DNA of 64,000 bases from Magnolia sinica. Taxonomy: Eukaryota; Streptophyta; Magnoliopsida; Magnoliales; Magnoliaceae. Positions 60,318 through 64,000 of this stretch are shown here, in pieces. The notes beneath the pieces were generated by a model that saw nothing but the letters and a program-made list of their open reading frames with translations, was not told the DNA's origin and searched no databases. The stretch spans positions 28,060,001 to 28,124,000 of the forward strand of contig NC_080574.1 of the NCBI RefSeq assembly GCF_029962835.1, given 5' to 3'. The stretch's first letter is position 1, and every line of letters starts with the position of its first letter. The position numbers and the translations under genes were made by a program.

Positions 60318-60495
60318 CCCGTTTGGTAGACACCTAAAAATGAGTTCATCTCATTTTAGTTACCAGTAATTATGAATTAAAAATCTTGATCTCTAATACA
60401 TAATTACTGTTAACATGAAACCATTATGCATTAGAGATCAAGATCTCTAGTACATAATTACTGTCAACTATAATGAGATGGAACTCATGTTTAGG
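60318..60495. mobile_element. MITE remnant (GGCCCCGTTTGGTAGACACC)
   Basis: The left end is the frequent plant MITE type GGCCCCGTTTGG. The stretch TGAGTTCATCTCATTTTAG is inverted at the right (near 60471-60490). The outermost right end is missing, so the element is truncated. It lies between the two convergent genes. Confidence 0.5.
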
Positions 60496-60836
60496 CAGAA
60501 TCCAAGAGGCGGACATAGATAAAGAAATGATTTGTTTCTCCATCCACATTTTTGGAAAATGGATTCCATTTTCCCAAATTCAAGGGTAACGGCTATCTCA
60601 AATCTTCCTCCAGAGAACCATGAGTCTGGATAAGGCAAATGATATTTTGCAAAATCCGCAGCTTCCTTTGCAATCCAAACAACGAAAAATGTCAAATCAA
60701 GGATGTTTCTCACCCCGCAGATTCTGCCTATCTGCATGAAAGTACCATCATCCTGATTGAACCCTGCATGGATGGATGATGCTGCCAAAATCTCTCCATC
60801 TGATATCGCAATCTGAATTTCGGCCTGCGAATGCAT
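60468..60836 (-). other. 122-codon open reading frame of unknown nature
   Basis: The frame (MHSQAEIQIAISDGEILAAS...) lies downstream of the myosin stop. It overlaps the MITE remnant at its end. I recognise no domain. It might be a fragment of an old transposon protein, but I cannot support a function. Confidence 0.2.
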
Positions 60837-61118
60837 CAGCTAAAAATAAAATATCATAAATGGTACACCAGAAGAACAGTACCAATCATAGGTGGGTGCC
60901 ACTGTCCAATTTGAGTATTGCATGATACTTCTTAAACATTCTGTAAACAACGAATTTGATGAATATACAAAGGGAAAGTAATATAACAAGATGCACCAAA
61001 AAATTTGATTTTCAGCGGCCACAATAGAATATGAATTTTTCTCTTCAACCAACTCATTCTATCAACATATATAAACTTAATTAGAGATGGTTATTATATA
61101 AAAATAAGCAAACAATAA

Positions 61119-61808
61119 TTACATCCTTGTGCTGTTTCTCCTTCCCCACCACTTCTTTCTCACTTTGTCTGCGATTCCATCATCACTTCCCAGCTTCTGA
61201 AGAATCACCTTTGTCTCCCGTAGCCGCAAATTGTAATCCTTCTTCCATGCCTCGAATAACTGCTTCAACCTCCTCAGCTCCTGGTCTGGATTCAAGCTCG
61301 CCTCTGCCTGGCCCGATTTCACCTCCACCAAGAACTTGGCGTCGTCGCTGAACACCTGAGTTCGTTGCTCAAACTCCTGCGCCAGCCGGCTGATAACGCT
61401 TAGGCCTGCGCTCATTTCCCTGTCGATCACCCGTGGTCCTGACCTCACACCATTAGTCTCTTGGCTGTTCATTCGGGTGTGATTGCCACTGGCATCCCAG
61501 CTGTAGTCCTTCTCATCACTCATGTGGACAGACGTATCGGATTTCCTTTCTGCATCATCCAGGGCAAGGCTCTTCTTGGCAATAGAAAGACTAGACTGCA
61601 GGGAACTCATCTGTTTCTGCCACACCTCTTCCATGGACTTCATCTTCAGCTCATACTCCGACCACCGGCTCTCATACTGTTGGAGTCTTTGGTGGAGTAT
61701 GTCATTCTCTTCTTCTTTCTGCCTTAATGATGCCTCGGCTTTTAGGACTCTCCGCTGTAGTTCCGCTAGAATGGATGACTTCACCAGCACCTCACCAGTC
61801 TCAGATCC
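61119..61808 (-). CDS. myosin VIII last exon: tail
   Basis: The acceptor is GCAAACCAG, then GSETGEVLVKSSILAELQRR. The exon has 229 codons and stop. The coiled coil spans about residues 20-80 of this exon. The terminal segment is ADKVRKKWWGRRNSTRM. The stop is at 61119-61121. Confidence 0.93.
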   Translation of the reverse strand, partial: GSETGEVLVKSSILAELQRRVLKAEASLRQKEEENDILHQRLQQYESRWSEYELKMKSMEEVWQKQMSSLQSSLSIAKKSLALDDAERKSDTSVHMSDEKDYSWDASGNHTRMNSQETNGVRSGPRVIDREMSAGLSVISRLAQEFEQRTQVFSDDAKFLVEVKSGQAEASLNPDQELRRLKQLFEAWKKDYNLRLRETKVILQKLGSDDGIADKVRKKWWGRRNSTRM

Positions 61809-63462
61809 CTGGTTTGCCCATTTGGACAGACTTAGTATCTCGTGTTCAAGTGTGGAGGAGTAGTTTAAATAGAGAACAGGATATATCATTCATTACAGCG
61901 CCAGAAAGCTGACGACAAGAAAATGCATCTTTACTGGGGAAAAAAATGGTTAGAGATGTAAAATACCTTCTCCCCTTCAATTTTCTTCGTTGCATTCAGT
62001 AAAACTACGTCTCCTGAACACCTTCTAACAAGCCAGCCACGAATAACTGTAAAACAAATAGAGTCTAGATCATCAGTTATATCAATTTTTATGAACTCGT
62101 ACTCAACCCACAAAATAGATTTCTGCTTTCGAGTTTGACTAGGCAAGTCAACAAAAACTTGTCAATTCGACAAGAAAACAGACAAGCAGATCATGGGCTT
62201 GGGTATCTTCCAATTTGATTACAGAAATCTGAACATTCAGAGACTCAAAATCTTACCAGATTGTATCACTACAGATGCCCTGCGAACATTTACGAAATCT
62301 TTCCTAATAACCTTGCTCTTAATATGCTTCTGTATAACCACAGCAGCTCTGTACATCCGTACGAGGAGTGCAAACTCCCGTCTCGTTTTCTCACCCCGAA
62401 CGACTGCAAGAACATGGTTAGGAAGTAGGGTCAGAGAACTTCTCAAGAACTTGGCAATCTATAAGTAAAGAGACGAGAAATGTAATACATGATTGCAGCG
62501 TGGCAATTCCTGTCCTAAGCTCCCTGAGATAAGAACGAGCCTGGTGACCTCTGAAACAGCTCTGAACCCTTAAAATGCCATGGAGGGTACGGTTTCTTGT
62601 ATCTTCGAGCACGCCAATCTACAGATTGAAATAGCTTCACAAAGGTCAATAACAAGACAAATAGTCGATGTGTTCCTTGTAACTAGGACCAAGTATATAT
62701 GAAGAACATATTCCAGCATCTGCCGTTACAAACTCATAATGGCTCACAGGACGGCAACTAAATCTTTGTTGCCATAAATTGCGAGAAGGGAGAACAGGCT
62801 AGGAAGTAGATTTTTTTTATTATTTTTTTTTTTTTTTGAGACAGAGATAACTGCAATTTATTGAAAGGCTAGGGGGTAGAATTGGGAACAAAGATAGAAA
62901 ATAAACTATTTCCTGATCTGAAGAGCCCAGGAATGATGACAATCTGAAGAGAGTGACACCCTATGTAGAAGAGCTCTAAATCTAGCTGTCAGAATTCGCA
63001 CACATTCATTTTGTCAGCTTCCAAAATGTGACGAAATGAATGGAGAGGCTGAAGTGAACTACCTATCAAGGGGCACCCACAAGGTTTTCTTTATCTAGAT
63101 TCTAAACCACAAAAATACAGCTACAGAATTTTCAGGAAATAACCAGAAATTTTGAGAACCAACATGTAACAGCAAGAAAGGGCAGAAAATAAAAGTAAAA
63201 CACTTTTCTAACCCTAGGAATCACGAGACTCAAAAGAGGGAGTTTGTTGATACCAGTGCCTGATCTTACCTTTCCGGTGTCATTGCAATTAATGTATTGT
63301 GAATAACCCAGAAGCAGTGGTCTTACCTGTCCAGTTCGGAAGAACAATTTCGTATAGCCGACTTGATACAGCTCTGGTAAAATATTGAACTGGTGGAGAA
63401 TTGCAACTGAAACACTGAGTGGATCTTGAGATGCAACATGCTCCAGAAGAAGAAATCCATAC
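61119..63462 (-). CDS. class VIII myosin (ATM1-like), 3' part of gene
   Basis: Exons, in transcript order: 63462-63327, 62618-62489, 62403-62257, 62046-61967, 61808-61119. All phases match. The first exon encodes the end of the motor (FLLLEHVASQDPLSVSVAIL, LFFRTGQ). The next three encode four IQ motifs (GILRVQSCFRGHQAR, GIATLQSFVRGEK, AAVVIQKHIKSK, ASVVIQSVIRGWLVRR), which bind calmodulin-like light chains. The last exon gives a coiled coil (RVLKAEASLRQKEEENDILH, QRLQQYESRWSEYE) and a basic end (KWWGRRNSTRM). This is the plant myosin VIII tail, known from plasma membrane, plasmodesmata and cell plate. The tail differs from the globular tail of myosin XI. The upstream motor lies beyond the right edge. 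Confidence 0.93.
61967..62046 (-). CDS. myosin VIII exon: end of IQ 4
   Basis: The 80-bp exon reads VIRGWLVRRCSGDVVLLNAT, then KKIEGEK, between TTTTACAG and GAGAAG|GTATTT. Phase 0 leads to GSETGE in the last exon. Confidence 0.92.
62257..62403 (-). CDS. myosin VIII exon: IQ motifs 2-3 and start of 4
   Basis: The exon begins VRGEKTRREFALLVRMYRAA after TTCTTGCAG and ends AATCTG|GTAAGA. IQ3 is AAVVIQKHIKSKVIRKDF. It joins VIRGWLVRR across the next intron, giving ASVVIQSVIRGWLVRR. Confidence 0.93.
62489..62618 (-). CDS. myosin VIII exon: IQ motifs 1-2
   Basis: The exon begins IGVLEDTRNRTLHGILRVQS and ends in one base of an F codon (CAATCAT|GTATTA). It contains IQ1 and the start of IQ2. Confidence 0.93.
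63327..63462 (-). CDS. myosin VIII exon: end of motor domain
   Basis: After CTCATTAG the exon begins with the last base of an Arg codon and then encodes YGFLLLEHVASQDPLSVSVA to LFFRTGQ. Donor CAG|GTAAGA. The text matches the converter and SH1-like end of plant myosin VIII motors. Confidence 0.93.
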
Positions 63463-63684
63463 CTAATGAGATTGTCAGAGGTATGAGAAATGGATTTTTT
63501 TAAAAATCGGGCCTTGAAACAACAGAAAATTTAAGGGCCTGTTTGGTTGGGATGTATTACAGGGGAATTGCAGTGTATTTTGCAATTTTAAGCATTTATT
63601 ACATGCTACAGGAATTTGTGATGGAAGGGATGCTGCATTACATTGACAGCAGCAACTTTTAGATATGGAAAAGGAGATGGACTC

Positions 63685-63960
63685 TGTGGGTCCCACCATA
63701 ATGTATATGTTTTATCCATGCTGTCCATTCATTTGGCCAGATCATTCTAGGGTATGCCTCCAAAAATGAGGCAGATTCAAAGATCAAGTGGACCACACTA
63801 TGGGAAGAACATTTAAATGATTAGCATTCAATCTCCGGTATTTATGTAGTGTGGTCCACTTGATCTTTGAATCAGCCTCATTTATGGGCTCATGCCTAAA
63901 ATGACCTGTACTAATGAATGGATGGAGTGGATATAACACATCATGCTGGGGCCTACCAAG
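63685..63960. mobile_element. foldback element in myosin intron
   Basis: GTGGGTCCCACCATAATG to GTGGACCACACT (63685-63800) is inverted relative to AGTGTGGTCCAC to CATGCTGGGGCCTACC (about 63850-63960). It may sit in a larger MITE that begins TTAAGGGCCTGTTTGGTTGG near 63532. It belongs to the family at 38590 and 41498. Confidence 0.72.
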
Positions 63961-64000
63961 CTTTGGCCTTGAATTATCATGAAATCTCATCCAGGGCAAC

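Larger units (their letters stand above)
59743..61118. other. convergent intergenic region
   Basis: The 1.4 kb between the B3 stop and the myosin stop has the B3 poly(A) signal, a MITE remnant and the unexplained frame at 60468-60836. Nothing else is recognised. Confidence 0.55.

Noticed and set aside
61127-61351. plus-strand frames over the myosin tail exon
   Set aside because: They are antisense shadows of a well supported exon.

Overview
The window is nuclear DNA from a flowering plant. It holds spliced genes with GT-AG introns, LTR retrotransposons primed by initiator tRNA-Met, MITEs, a tRNA-type SINE and long CT/GA microsatellites. Dispersed short repeats around GTGGACCACACCA and GGACGGTGTGGAT suggest a magnoliid-like genome, but that is an impression from memory. 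Only two host genes are supported: an ABI3/VP1-family B3 transcription factor (+ strand, eight exons, 36754-59742) and the 3' part of a class VIII myosin (- strand, 61119 to beyond the right edge). They converge tail to tail.

Region by region. 1-399 is AT-rich with no gene. 405-5432 is a Ty1/copia element on the minus strand with both LTRs and an exact 5-bp target duplication (TCCCC). 5569-18878 is a second minus-strand copia element opened by two later insertions: a 5.8-kb TG...CA unit (8076-13866), and a 2.07-kb solo LTR (15110-17175, target duplication TGAAG) that splits the protease region. 19490-31333 is an array of four 1.73-kb tandem units. Its third unit is interrupted by a 4.9-kb non-coding TG...CA unit (23795-28702, target duplication GAATT). 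31334-36360 is repeat-rich intergenic DNA with a SINE dimer in one 17-bp duplication.

The B3 gene begins just after a 70-bp (CT)n tract. Intron 1 is about 13.9 kb and carries diverged AT-rich tandem repeats, foldback and Mutator-like MITEs and a third, antisense copia element (45199-50651, target duplication TGGAC) with repeated copies of its protease region. Exons 4-8 encode the B3 DNA-binding domain. Intron 6 needs a GC donor, and exon 8 carries a near-identical in-frame 84-bp tandem duplication. Intron 7 is about 5.1 kb and full of repeats. The myosin part encodes the end of the motor, four IQ motifs and the class VIII coiled-coil tail.

All copia coding regions are broken by stops and frameshifts, so the elements look inactive. 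No rRNA, tRNA gene, CRISPR or operon-like system is seen. The most notable items are the nested insertion history, the GC-AG intron and duplication in the B3 gene, the 1.73-kb array with a conserved reading frame, the MITE with a 9-bp target duplication, and a palindromic motif shared by the promoters of two copia families.
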